From NCBI RefSeq assembly GCF_958979055.1, contig NC_084893.1:26801487-26865486 (forward strand): DNA of 64,000 nucleotides. Reading direction: 5' to 3'. A model generated the notes under the pieces. That model made no database searches. It had not been told where the DNA came from and saw nothing but the letters and a program-made list of their open reading frames with translations. This stretch comes from Alnus glutinosa (taxonomy: Eukaryota; Streptophyta; Magnoliopsida; Fagales; Betulaceae). The stretch's first letter is position 1. Each line of letters starts with the position of its first letter. Both the position numbers and the translations under genes were made by a program. Positions 49,901 to 62,573 of this stretch are shown in pieces.

Positions 49901-50842
49901 TTTTTAGAGTACATCACACAATTTTGAGGGATTATAGTATGACGAAGTTTCCCACCATATTAGATTGGACTAATTTTTTTCAATCTATCTTATTAAACTC
50001 ATATAGGTTGTTAGAGTATGTAATTTTTATATGCATTTTTAATAAAATTAGCAAATTACACGAGTTCTCATATGTATTTGAGAATCACGTGCTCTAAAGA
50101 CAAATGCTAATTTAATAAATTGAATTTTTAAAAAAATTCCAACCCAATTTTGAAAAAAAAAAAATTGTCCTTGTTATTGGAACTTTAAATAAAAATCAAT
50201 GGAAAAACGTGGAAGGGTTATTCAAATAGTGATTTATTATAAATTAAATAGTAATTTTAAAAGTTCAATTATTTTTTTCTTTAAAAAAAGAAAAATAAGA
50301 AATCTTTTCGTAACACAAAAAAAGACACAAGAGACTCGGAGAACTTCACTTATTATAGTGTGTCAGGACAAAACTTATAATAGTTTATTTGAGTCAACTT
50401 TTTTTATTTATTTATATAACTTCCAAGATCCAACTTTTATTTTATCCATTATATAATTTCATATTTATTATTTAAGATAAATTAATATAATAAAGCAATA
50501 TTCTCATATACAATTTATAAGATAATGTCTAAAGAATTATTGCACTAAATGTGTCATAGAACTCTTTTACTTACCAAGCCAAAAAAATAATAATAAAGCA
50601 AAAATACAAAGGACTTGTTTGGATGGGGAATTCTTAAGCTGACACTTCAAGTATCTTTTTTCACACTACCGACAGGTCCAACGCAAACCAGCCAAACAAG
50701 CCTAGTAGAACTGGACCGTACAGTAACTGTAGAGGACCCGGACCCAGTAAACAGACCGAACGGCAGGGCCTGCATATACATTCGTCGAAGGAAGGGTGTG
50801 TTTCTGAAGCCCTTGAACGTCTTGGAAGCCCAAGAGAAAACC
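48500..50842. other. AT-rich intergenic region
   Basis: Long T tracts (48668-48690; 49857-49894), a MITE-like start GGCTCGTTTATTTCG near 49282, and no coding signal. Bases from about 50650 are the promoter and leader of the Ole e 1-like gene. Confidence 0.35.
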
Positions 50843-53107
50843 ATGGAAGCTCAGAAGAAGCTGGTGATGGGTCTCTTTCTGTTCGTAGTGTTCGTATCTG
50901 AGTCTGGTGTAAGAGCTTGGACTGGTGAAATCCATGGAAGAGTTGTCTGTGATGTCTGTGGTGATTCTTCCATTGGACCTGAGGACCATGTTCTTGAAGG
51001 TCACCCTCTCTCTCTGTTAACTATGATCTTATATTCCTTGGTCTGATTTTTGTGCTGGGTTTTTTTTTTGGGTCGTGATTGTTCATGGGTTGGTGATTAT
51101 GATGTGGGTTATGATAAAAGTTGATCCTTTTGGGAAATTGGTGTTTGCTGATGTTAAATTGCTCTAGATTGTGTGTGAAATTTAAAAGAGTTGCACTGAT
51201 TTTGAAGGTTATGGTTTTGTTTTTTTGCTATGTTCTGGTTTATTATTTTAATGCTTATTTGTAATGGTTGTGCTTTGACTGGTATGATCATTTGAGTGAT
51301 AGTTCTTTCCCTTTCATCCATAGAGGTACAGATTTAGTGTTTGTTGTCATTAATAACATTTTTTTTTTCTTTCTGATCAACATGTAAATTCAAGACGTCC
51401 CCTCAATTGGTAAATATAAATCATTTATTCATGTTGTTTTACTGATTCCTCTACCATAACTTTTATTCGTAAACTATAGAATTGGGCACTTGTTGGCCAA
51501 TTTAATGTTGCTTGCCTGCTGAAATCTTGTTTGCTTCTCATGTCAAAATCACGCTACTGGGATTATTTAGTGTGGAAAAGAATGCATAATCCTCTTGGTG
51601 AATGGGAGGCATGTATCATTTTGTGTTATCTAGTATCTAATAGAATGTCAGATCACGCTATATGTTCTACTGCTGCTACAATATGTTCTGATGCAGTTTC
51701 TTCCATCTGAGTGATTACATCTATATGAAGGTTTATTAGTTTTATGAGTCATAACTGGGTATTCTTACCTACTTTAGATGAATTTGAAAGACGGCAGTAA
51801 AAAGCTTCAAGGTTTCTTTATGTAATTGTTGATCTCGGGTTATGAGTTTCAATGTGTGTAATAGTGATCATGCAAGCTATAGATGTTCTTGGTTCTTTTT
51901 ATGCCGAATTGACTATTTCAAGGTGCAGAGGGACTACCCACATCATTCATAATTTAAAGTTTAAAGTTTGAACATTTTAATAACTTTTCTTGTTGTGGCC
52001 ATCAAAATTTTAGCATTTTTATTTTGTAAATTAAGTAGTCACCAACTTTTGAAATTTAATTGGAACAGTTGAGATTTTTATGGAAGGATAGAATGTTTTG
52101 AAAATCTGAAATGGAACGAGTAAGAAATATGGTAAATTTTAACAAAATAGTATGTCAAGATTCTCAATCTTGGTTGAAATTTAGTCCTTCTTATGAGCCT
52201 GGGAAGGCTGGTCAATTTAATACGAAAAGAAGGTTTTAGTGATTGATATAACAGCTTTCCAATACCCTACTAGGATTTTTAGAAACTTTCGTCAACAATG
52301 ATTTTACAAAATAATGGAAATAAAGGACTTGCTTCCATGACTTGGTAGAAGTACTGAGATGCTTCACCCTCTCTCTTCCTTATGCTTTTTTGCCATATTG
52401 GTAGCTGCTAAATTTCTTAATATGTACTTATGAATCTTCACAAATTAGATCATTCCAATTATTTTACACAGCTTTGAAACACACATTTTGTCGTTCCGTA
52501 CCATTTTAGCAGCATCTAGAATTTTGGGGAACATTATTATCAACTTTTGTCATCTCTTTTCGAGATATACTCAGTTTTGTTTCACAATATGATTCAATCA
52601 TTTTGGTTGGTTTAAACGCTGAGAAAACAAAATGGAAGATATCCATATATTTCCTGAGGATATTAATCTTATCAAGCTGAGAAGGAAGCCACTTTGAACT
52701 TTTAATACCTTAAACAGTTATTTAAGATTCAATTCCAGAATTTACACAGATCGAAACTTAACCTTGTAGCTTGCGTTTAGAATCAGTGGATTGTTAAAAA
52801 GGGTGGTTATTATCATGATGCAGGTGCTGAGGTAGCTGTTCTTTGCATTACAAAATCAGGGGAAGTCTTAAATTATCAGGCATTCACCAATGCCAAGGGG
52901 GTATATACAGTGGCGGAGACAATGCCGGAGAGTGACCGCTGGGATGCTTGCCTCGCACGGCCTATCAGCAGTTTCCATGAACACTGTACCCATCTTGGCG
53001 ATGGCAGCTCAGGAATCAAGTTCAATTATAATAATCCATCAGGTTATTCTCACACTGTCAAAACCTTCATCTACAGACCTGCCAGTATGCCAACCTACTG
53101 TATTTAA
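50843..53107 (+). CDS. Pollen Ole e 1 allergen/extensin-like secreted protein
   Basis: Two exons, 50843-50999 and 52824-53107, separated by a 1.8-kb intron in phase 1; 146 residues. A signal peptide (KKLVMGLFLFVVFVSESGVRA) predicts secretion, with cleavage near residue 25. The mature part starts WTGEIHGRVVCDVC, the family's G-x-V-x-C-D-x-C motif, and has six cysteines in all (two here, then VLC, DAC, EHC and the penultimate TYC). A second conserved portion reads NYQAFTNAKGVYTVAET. Ole e 1-like proteins act in the cell wall or apoplast, many in pollen or roots; the role of this one cannot be inferred. Longer upstream Met candidates lack a signal peptide, so ATG 50843 is preferred. Confidence 0.88.
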
Positions 53108-53288
53108 AATATCTAGGCCTGGTGTATATTTTTAGTTGAAGTTGGTACTTACTTGAAGCGAGAAGAAAAGTAAGCAACAAATGGTGCATATTGATCATGA
53201 ATATGTGCTTATGTAATGGACATCTAATATACTTGCTTGCACCTTGTCGCAGATCATGTGATTGTATTTGTGCTTATTGTCATAAAAA

Positions 53289-53799
53289 TAGGGGTGGGCG
53301 TCGGTTCGGTAGGCGGTTAAATCGGTTAATTCGGTTGGTTAACCAACTTTTGTCGGAATGCAGTCGGTGAATTTATTTCTGTTAAGTCGGTAAAGCGGTT
53401 AATAGGCGGTCGGTTAAGTCGGTTAAATCGGTTAAAATGGATAATGAAACGACGTCGTTTTGATTTTTTTAAAGGAAAAAAGAAAAAGAAAAAAAAAAGG
53501 ATCAAACGTTTCGTTCTTACTAAAACGATGTCGTTTTGTTTTATGTCGGTTCCGTTAATAGGTCGGAATAGAAGTCGGTTTGGTTATCGCTTAAATGCGG
53601 TTCGGTTCGGTTCGGTTCGATTCGATTGTTGCTTAAAAGGTTCGGTTCGGTTGCCGATCCGGCTTTCAGAATAAAATTTTATACCGACTACCGAACCGAA
53701 ATTAGTCGGTAAAGTCGGTAGGCGGTCGATGACGGTTCGGTTCGGTTCGGTTCGATAAGCAGTCGATAGACGGTTAGGCGGATAATTTGCCTACCCCTA
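53289..53799. mobile_element. Non-autonomous hAT element rich in CGGTT motifs
   Basis: Terminal inverted repeats TAGGGGTGGGC and GCCTACCCCTA (one mismatch) are typical of hAT. The 8-bp flanks cataaaaa (53281-53288) and tataaaaa (53800-53807) match 7 of 8. The interior is dominated by CGGTT/TCGGTTCGG runs in both orientations. It carries two near-palindromes of the AAACGACGTCGTTTTG type (about 53446-53461 and 53523-53538). No transposase is encoded. Confidence 0.75.
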
Positions 53800-53807
53800 T
53801 ATAAAAA

Positions 53808-55385
53808 CCCTATCTTTTGCTCAAAGTGTAATACTTGAACTAGCCTAAAAATGTCAGGCTTGGCTTGTAGTGTCATTACAAATTTCAAAAGGGTATCACT
53901 ATATGTTGGAATTAGACCTCGTGGAGCTTGGTTTGACAGATCTGAAGCAATTTGAGTAGCAAATATGAGAGAGCTCTTGTGAAGCCTTCTTGTCCGAACA
54001 AGAGGGTGGGCTGCCCGATAGATATGCTTGGATAGGTGGGTCTTAAAAAATCTCTCTCAACAATTCGAACAACAAAATTGTTGAAGATCTGTATCTTGGT
54101 TTAAAATGCCTCCCATGACCTTGTCGGGGCAGTTTTGCCTAGTGGATCATCAATTAAGGAGATGGCTCTTAAACCCAAAATCAACTTGCTTGCAATTGGA
54201 TCGAGATCTTTTAGAATTCTTAGGATATTTATGTGAGTAGATTGATTCAAAATCTCTAATGAATTAATAAATGCTGATATGATAAATTCTCTATCATTTA
54301 ATTTGAAAAGATTATTTCGTCATGTAAACTATTCGAAAAGATGTTTTTGAGTCTTATGACCCTTTTAAAAATAAAGGTTTAATCTTAATGTTTATTTTAT
54401 TTTATTTTATTTTATATTGAATAATTTTACTTTTCTTACTTATTTTATACTGGTTGACGTGTCGTGTTTTTATAAATTGACATTAGAAATTACGTATAAC
54501 ACCTAACATTAGCCGGTACAAAATAAATGTGATAAATAGATGTGAAGAGTAATGCCACATATTCATTAGGTTAATGTGACAGTGCCCATCAGTTATTGGG
54601 ATCAGTCCTTATTAAAAAAATAAAAAATAAATTTAAGAACTAATGACATTATCACGTCAATTCAATAAAACGAGAGCGTAGAATTTACTCTCTTTTTATT
54701 GAGTAGGGGGCATGTTTTTTGCTTTGGAATTTTGTATATTGTAGTTTTGCCTTTGAGTGGTGAACACGGTTACTCTAGATCATGGATTTCTTTAGGATCG
54801 ATTTTGTTCCTAGTTTATTCTCGAAATTTTAAAAAATCTATGTAGTTGAACACCTTAATATCTCTGTAACCTAATAGTTTCCCAACCAAGATCAGCAGAA
54901 CATATTTATTTAGGTGATAAATAATAAGATAATAAAATCTAAATTATTTATCAGATATCTTAAAGAATCTAAGTTGTTTAACCACCCCAATTTCAAAAAT
55001 AGACTGAGACGGAGATTCTGTATTATTAAATCTCCGTTAAATTTAGAGTAATATATTTTTTTTTATTAATAATACTTTGTGCCACCAAGTACTTATTTTT
55101 GAACCTCAATGTAACCAAGCTTGTTTACTGAATACTCTGGCCTTTTACATATCATTTGAAAAATAAAAAAAAATAAATAAATAAAAAAAAAAAAAAGGGA
55201 AAAAAAAGGAATGAGTTTTGAGAAAATCAGTAAGTAAACACTTGAAAACTCTATGTAAAACATTATATTAAGGATATAATTTTTTTACAAAGCAGTTTGT
55301 AAGAAATTTCGTACAACCCTCTTTATTAAACTAAAAATATTGCATACGTGTTAAATATTTTCCTTACATATTTTTTGGAATATAC
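53808..55385. other. Intergenic region, nothing firmly recognised
   Basis: Moderately GC sequence at 53830-54240 without long frames, then AT-rich DNA. A segment at about 54545-54700 has weak inverted arms (GAGTAATGCCACAT; ATTTACTC) and may be an old MITE. No coding exon is seen. Confidence 0.35.
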
Positions 55386-55389
55386 AATG

Positions 55390-56087
55390 GCCCTGTTTGG
55401 AAATCTCTCTACCCACTTCTCCTTCTCCCTGTGCACTGTGCGCAGGTCAGAAAAGTACAGCTTTAGAAAAAATAGATTTTTTACTTTTCCATTTTACCCC
55501 TAGCGTGAAGAAAATGAAAAGCTATTAAGTGAGGAAATACGCATCTTGACATGGGTAAAAAATGAAAAAAAAAAAAAAAAAAAAAAAAAGTTCATTCTGG
55601 AGCACGTCATGTATACGCACATATCTGACAATGAATTTTTTACGTTCCCGTTTTACCCCTGACAAGAAAATAAAATAAAAAGTGTTGCCGTGAAGAAATA
55701 TGCATCTTTCCAGAGGTAAAAAATGGAAAAAAAAAATTAGTACAGCTTTCAGAAAAAATAAATTTTCCACTTTCCTATTTTACCCATGGCAAAAAAAAAA
55801 TGAAAAACATTGAAGGAAATACGCATGTTGACAAGGGTAAAAAATGAAAAAGAAAAAGAAAAAGAAAAAGAATTCATTATGAGGCACGCATATTTTTGAT
55901 AATAGATTTTTTACTTTTCTGTTTTACTCTTAGAAAGAAAAAAATGAAAAGCATTGAAGTGAGGAAATATGCCTCTTGTTAAGAATAAAAAATAGAAAAA
56001 ATAAAAAATAAAAGAATTTCGTACATTTCTGACTTGTACAGTGTGCAGATAGGGAGAGTAGTGGGTTGAGGAATTTTCAAACAGGGC
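55390..56087. mobile_element. Non-autonomous element with internal tandem repeats, 4-bp duplication
   Basis: Ends GCCCTGTTTGGAAAT and ATTTTCAAACAGGGC are inverted, and the inner arms pair further (CTACCCACTTCTCC; GAGTAGTGGGTTGAGG). The flanks are aatg at 55386-55389 and 56088-56091. Between the arms are about four imperfect tandem units of roughly 150 bp, each with ATACGCATCTTGACA-type, GGTAAAAAATGAAAA and TTTTACCC blocks. No coding sequence; the superfamily is unclear. Confidence 0.65.
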
Positions 56088-56504
56088 AATGAATCTGATC
56101 CTTCTAAAAATACAAAAATACAAGGTATAAAAGTCAACGTACCGTCGTGATCAACGGCTGTGACTGTTTCATGACTATCGCTGTCCTTTTGTAGGGTTGG
56201 AAGCTCATGTGGCGAGACTTGGTAGGTGCGGTGACGCGTTCTGAAACGACGAAAAAGCCCCGTTGGGCAGCAACGTTGCCGCTACAACTTGAATTACACA
56301 GCAGGAGCAAAAAGGTCAATCATGTACACCACGAAAACGAAAGAAAAAGAAGCCGTTGAAGAGGGAGAGCGTCATGAAACGAAGCATGGAATATATATGA
56401 ATACCCTCCAAAAACGGAGCAACAAACTGGGAAGGAAATAACCCAAAAGAGCCGAACAAGGAGAAAAAGTACAGAACACAAACGCGCGCACACACAGATT
56501 GAGA

Positions 56505-59500
56505 ATGATAGGATGGGTGAAACGGTTGAAGGCAGCGTTTGGGGCTTCGTTTCTTTGGCTGATTTGCTTGATTTACTTCACCCAGGTTCACATTCTTCAT
56601 CTCTGTCTCTCTGTCTCTCTTTTTTAGCTTAAAAGGGTTGCTTTATACAGCGAGTTTATTGGGTACCGTTGATCTGTGAATTCACGATTTTGGGTTTCTG
56701 GGTCCGGTAGTTTTTGGGTAGTTCTTTGGAAGATATCTTTTTTATTGCGTGGTTCTATGGAAGATTTTTCTTCTTCTTTTGTGTGTGTGTTTTGGGTGAT
56801 TCTTTGGAAGATATCTTTTGGGGTTTTTGTTTTGTTTTAATTCTCAAATTATATGATGATCGGTTCTGAACTCTAGCTGATATGGGTTGGAAAAATATGA
56901 ACTTTGTTATCTTTAGAATTTGATAAGCTGTAAAGATGGATGCTTGGAGCATAAGATAATCTTCAACAGACTAAATTTAGTGTCTTTGTTGATTGTTTGG
57001 CGTTGTTTTTGGAAGTACTTTTACTTGGTGCTTTTGAAAGCGAAATTACCCTTGATTTTTGGTAGAAGAAAATTCCTACGTTATGCTCATTGAGATAAGC
57101 GTTTTTTGTTAGAATTTTGGATGTACTTTCCGGCTTTTAAAATTGAAAATTACTTTTTTTTTTTTTTCCAAAATAAGTACTTCTAACATGTTCACCAAAT
57201 GATGCACGAACAGACTAACTTTTAGAATGATCAAAATATTTTTGTTTGCACTTATATGTTTAGATATAGATTTTGGGTTAATTTTGTAGCTTAAGGTAGT
57301 TAGTTTGGCAAGCATGATTGTGCCTGAGCCCGAGGAGTAATTTTCATATAGAGTGTTTATGGCACTTCATGCTTCCCTTTACTTTTCTACCTTATGTTCA
57401 AATTTCACCAATTGAACATTTTTACTATGGATATGTGAATATAGGGTTTCAGATCCTTTGTTTGGACAGCAGTTTCCTACCAGCTGAAAGACAGGCTTAA
57501 GCTATCACCCTCGGCCTCCCAGTTCGTGACTTCAATAGCATTTTTTCCATGGAGCATCAAACCATTATATGGGTATGTATTTTTCTTTTACTCACTACAC
57601 CCGCTTGAAGCACATGTATATGCATGTGCACATAAGCACACACTTACACATTCATCAGTGGAAGAATCAAACAGGATTTCCGAGGCAGTAACTTTAGCAA
57701 TCTTGATAATGCTTATATGCTGCTTATTTACACAGTTATGTATTTGTATGATACTGGAAATATTCAGGTTCATGTTTATAATGTAGTTCTTATGGCATTC
57801 TTGAATCCAGTGGTCATGAACAAGTTGGCCTTGGCTTTTAGAGCAATTTAAGATATAAAGCAATCTTTGTAATCAAGTCAAATATTAAACTTGGAACAAT
57901 TTAGTTAAATTTGAATAATCATACAATATGATAGTATAAGATTTGTGTGATGTTGTGTTTTAAAATTGCTATACCGTTGTTCATATAAGATCTATTCTAT
58001 GCCTATGAGAGGCAACATCAATCCATTTCAAAATACCAAGCATATATTAGAAAGAAAGATTTCATGGGACTTTCAATCAGCCCTAAGAAATTTCCACACA
58101 ATCGTAATCAAGCATGTCCATGTCTATCTGGCCAATTTTTTATTTAAAAAAAAAAGGATGTAGAAATTGTAAGCAAATATGTATAGCACATGATAAGTAG
58201 TAATGTATTCGGAGAGTGGAGAGTCTATTCAAACGAACTTCTAAATTGGTGGTAGGAAACATGGTGGGCTGTGTCTAGAAAGCTGCCTTTTTATTTTTTT
58301 TTTTATTTTTTTTTATTGATTATCATTTATATGGAATCTGGTGGTTTATGTCATTGCAGAATTTTGTCTGATTGTATACCGATTAAAGGAAGAAGAAGGA
58401 TTCCGTACTTAGTGATTGCTACTGTGCTCTCTCTTGTGCCATGGCTTATTTTAGGCCTAAATGCAACCCTGAGGAGTTCCAGATGGCACCTCATGATTGT
58501 CTTAACAGTGCAGAACCTGGGCTCAGCCATGGCAGATGTTGTAGTTGATGCAATGATTGCTGAGGCAGTAAGACTTGAGCGGTATGGAACAAAATTTGAG
58601 TTTCATTTCCATTCCAGTGTACATGAAATTTAAGAACAAATTGAAAATTTCATGAAATGACTTGCCTGCTAGATTACCTGTCAATGGCAAAAGATTCAGT
58701 AGGCATACAACCTTAACTATTTAATTTCTGCCCAATAGGAGATCTCCTCTTTTAATTTTGTACGGCAGAATATCACTGAACCCACCCACCCAAGCTGATG
58801 GCTATATCTTGTGCTTGTGTCTAGTATTGGTGTGTGGATCTTTTTGGTCAGGCAAACTACCTTTTATGTTGCAAGTATTTCAAGTTGATTATTCAATTTA
58901 GTATACAGTATTGATGATCTTATAGGATAAGACTAAGATCTCAAAACTACACTTTGATCAGGGCCTCATTTGCTGGAGACCTCCAGTCATTATCTTGGTT
59001 GTCCATGGCTTTGGGAGGAATATGTGGAAGCATGCTTGGAGGACTTGCATTTACCAACTTGCAGATAGATACAATTTTTCTGCTTTTTTCTATACTCCCA
59101 GCTATACAGTTACTATCGTGTGGTTTGGTAGAGGAGAATTCTGCAGGCAGTGAAGTGTTGCCTGAATTTTCTAATTCAAGAAGCTCCCACATGGTCAATG
59201 GGAACAGTAGTGTTCTGGATGAAGATAATTTCTTAGCAAAGAAGTCCAATATCAGCACTTCAAGGAGAAAGAAGAACAAAAAGAAGAACAAAAAGAAGAA
59301 CAAAAAGGAAGCAGTAATCCCTAGTAATTCCCGGATTCATGAAAAAGGCAACTTCTTGGCAATACAGTGGTTCCACTCTTTGAAAGCAGCTGCTTACAGT
59401 TTGTGCCACGCTTTTAGGCAACCAATCATTTTGAGGTAACTATTAAAAGAGAAAATTCATACTGAAATGGATTGATATAATTGCATGTGAATGTCAAAAA

Positions 59501-60748
59501 CTAATGAGTTCCTCTCCAGGGGCTTTGCCATTTTTAAGGCAACCCATTGAGATGATCATGATCAGTCAAATAGATGATGTTGCATGGTCCAGGATAGTCT
59601 ATAGGATGGGTAGTTAAATCATCTTATAGGATAATTTTTTTCCCCATAAATCTACCTGGTAGAAATGCAATTAATGAGCCTGTCCCCCATTGGTACTTGT
59701 TGTCAATCTAATTGATTCCCTGTATTTTTTATTCTTTCTAACCATGGTTACTTTTGATTCTAACTTCCTTCTCGGGAAGGACAGACCAATGACTTGGTTT
59801 TTCCTTGCCCATGTTACTGTTCCAAATCTGTCAACAGTCATGTTCTATTACCAGGCAGAGTTCTTGAACTTGGAAGCGTCTTTCTTGGGGACGGCACGTG
59901 TTGTTGCATGGTTAGGCCTGATGCTTGGAACCTTCATGTATAATAAGTACTTTAAGACAATGAAGTTAAGAAAAATCCTCATGTAAGTATTATGAAGTCC
60001 AGTTGGTATTTCTATGGCTGATACGTTCCTTCTCTTTTTCTGTAATTTAGTTTGACTAATGATGCTCTGATCATGATCTATGCAGGTCGGCTCATATTGG
60101 CTTGTCTTTCTTGAGTCTCCTAGATTTTGTGTTAGTGTCTCGATTGAATATTGCCTTTGGAATATCAGATAAGATCATGGTGGTCTTTGGATCAGCTCTC
60201 CCTGATGCAGTCAATCAACTTAAGTATGTTCACTTTTCACTTATTGCAATCTTCTCCTGTTATCTCTTGTTTGTTAGACAGTAAATATCTGTACATGTAG
60301 AATTTACCCCCGAATGTCATATTAATGTGTTTGCACAAAAACCTGTCTTATGAATTCATCCATTCATCTGCCCATCTATTCCTGCCTGCATGCATTTGAC
60401 AATTCTGACCACAGGTGTCAGGAAATTAGAAGTTGGTGAATCTTTCATCATCCTTACTGTTGTTGACTTTTGTTCATAAACTGCAGGTTTATGCCATTCC
60501 TGATCTTATCAGGACAGCTTTGCCCTCCGGGAATTGAAGGGACTTTATTTGCCCTTTTTATGTCCATAAACAACTTAGGATCCACTTTGGGATCATTCAT
60601 GGGTGCTGGGTTGGCTTCAATTTTGAACATCTCTTCGGGTTCTTTTGACAACCTTGGTTTAGGAATTGCCATTCAAGTCCTCTGTACTTTCATTCCGATT
60701 GCTTTTCTGTTTTTGATACCAAAGGAAGCTACAGGGATATCAGTGTAG
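56505..60748 (+). CDS. Folate-biopterin transporter family (FBT/BT1) membrane protein
   Basis: Seven exons: 56505-56585, 57445-57572, 58360-58581, 58962-59435, 59785-59982, 60086-60223 and 60487-60748; all GT/AG and in phase, 500 residues, the normal size. It is a major-facilitator-type carrier. Family signatures are visible: IYFTQGFRSFVWTAVSYQLKD, AFFPWSIKPLYGILSDCIPI with GRRRIPYL, and SAMADVVVDAMIAEAVR. These are followed by SFAGDLQSLSWLSMALGG and the C-terminal LCPPGIEGTLFALFMSINN. Hydrophobic segments fit about 12 membrane spans. Known members move folates or pterins across plastid or other membranes; the substrate here is not provable. The central loop has a Lys/Asn-rich run (RRKKNKKKNKKKNKK, residues 245-259) made from a short DNA tandem repeat. 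The best match is the plant FBT2-5-like group. Confidence 0.92.
57573..58359. other. Second intron of the transporter gene
   Basis: 787 bp of AT-rich DNA between phase-2 splice sites (GG|A at Gly70). No transposon ends or coding segments recognised. Confidence 0.5.
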
Positions 60749-61989
60749 ATAGTGATTGATTCTTCAATGGAAAAGGGGATAGCCTACAACCACAATTGAT
60801 AGAATTCTTTTCTTTTCCTCCACTGCAGTGATTGGATAGTGGTGGAGATTTACAGAACTGCACACTAAAAGTATTCAAGTTTTGGCTTCTTCTGAATTAT
60901 AGTTTTCCATTCAGAGCATGCCTTTGGACCTCTGGTGATACTGATATATAACACTCTGTAGAGCAGTTTTGGTTTAGTAATTGATTATAAAATACAGAAT
61001 ATTAGTTTCCTGACATATTTATGAGCTAAAAGGAGGCTGCTTCTTTTATGGTATCAACCCTGAGATACTTTAATCTACATCACAATGCCAAGGATGGAGT
61101 TGTTTTTGGGACGCTTAAGAGGACGGACTGGGTGGGGAACGCTACTTAAAACACGCCAAATCAGCCGGTGTACTCCTTTCATCTTCTTCTTCCTCCTATA
61201 AATGAGAAGAACAGAAAGAAAATTACAAGGGTTCTTTCCCATTATCAAAGAGAAAGTCTAATAAATGAAAAAGAGAAGTTAGAAATACATTCAGTAAATC
61301 TGGAGAGAGCGGCCCATTTTGCTAGATCATAAGCATGACATAATTTGCTTGTATGAACTTTGAATGCAACGTCAATTTTATAAAAGGCTATTACTTATTA
61401 GTAACGAGTTCTTCAGGTTAGCAGAGCATTTTCTATAGATTCTCTAAAAGCCTCGTATTAGCTAAATAAATGTCTAATACGAGGCATTTTTCATCATCAC
61501 CAGATTATCTTCAAATCATGCTAAAGGCATTTCTTTTTGTTACAGTAATTCTCAACATGTAGATAATTACTGTAGCAAAATGTTCCAATTTTTTTTTTTT
61601 TTAATCTTCTCTCTCTCTCTCTCTCTCTCTCCTTTTTGTATTGCTTTTGTGTTCCTCACTGCCAATCATCGACTCAGTGATTCGGAGCAATGGCCTCGTC
61701 CTCTCGACCGAGGACTAGGCTGCCATTCTTGTACCGCAAGCTATTGATGTCGTACACGTCATCCACGTCATTGTCTTCATTCTTTACCAATGTGTCTTGT
61801 GTGAGTGTAGTTGTTGTGCACAAGAAGTGTAAATATCATTTCTCGTACGAATGACCATATCGTGCCGCTTCGTGTTAATCCTATGTGGCGTTGTATAAAA
61901 ATGAATAATTACCTAGAAAAGCGAAAAATAGCTTCTCAAATAGAGGACCCCAAGGATCTTATTTTAGCTATTTGTAGTCGCTATGATTA
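60749..61989. other. Intergenic region with a perfect hairpin and a coding-like scrap
   Basis: The transporter 3' UTR continues to about 61010. A perfect 12-bp inverted repeat GCCTCGTATTAG/CTAATACGAGGC (61450-61461; 61474-61485) and a looser one around TTACAGTAATT/AATTACTGTAGC (about 61540-61580) suggest a MITE remnant. A (CT)n tract is at 61607-61631. On the minus strand 61674 to about 61815 is open and protein-like (VYDINSLRYKNGSLVLG, ending APNH-stop), but no family or gene structure is recognised. Confidence 0.35.
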
Positions 61990-62511
61990 TGGATAATTGT
62001 ATCATTGGTCCTTGGGGTATGCTATAATTATAAATCACTCCCTATAGTTTAAAAAGTTCATGAGAGGTCCCTGTGATAAACTATAATTACAAATCGATCC
62101 CTGGAGTCAAATTCCGTTAAATTTTTTGACAAATTCTGTTAAATGCTACGTCAGCGCTGCGTCAAATCAATAAGATGTCGACATGTGTCCATCTGAATAA
62201 AAAAATATAAATAAACTTATTTTAAAAAATAAAATAAAAAAAGAAAAAAGAAAAAAAGGAGGCCATCTTATTGGTTTAAAAATTTATATTTTTTTATTCA
62301 GATGGACACATGTCGCCATCTTATTGGTTTGACGTGGCGCTGACGTGGCATTTAACAGAATTTATCAAAAAATTTAACGGAATTTGACTCCAGGGATCAA
62401 TTTGTAATTATAGTTTATCACAGGGACCTCTCATGAACTTTTTAAACTATATGGAGTGATTTGTAATTATGGCATACCTCAGGGACCAATAGTACAATTA
62501 ATAATTATCTC
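61990..62511. mobile_element. MULE-type MITE with about 200-bp inverted ends
   Basis: A perfect 9-bp duplication ctatgatta lies at 61981-61989 and 62512-62520. The arms pair over about 200 bp (ATTGGTCCTTGGGGTATGC; GGCATACCTCAGGGACCAAT inverted; also CATGAGAGGTCCCTGTGAT and ACGTCAGCGC). The centre is A-rich. It shares its inner arm sequence with the MITE at 22546-23853. Confidence 0.9.
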
Positions 62512-62520
62512 CTATGATTA

Positions 62521-62539
62521 AATGGCGGTTTAAGAAAAC

Positions 62540-62573
<34 letters not shown>

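Noticed and set aside
50615-51046. Longer 143-residue reading frame upstream of and including the Ole e 1-like first exon
   Set aside because: The extra N-terminus would bury the signal peptide, and the frame overruns the splice donor at 51000.
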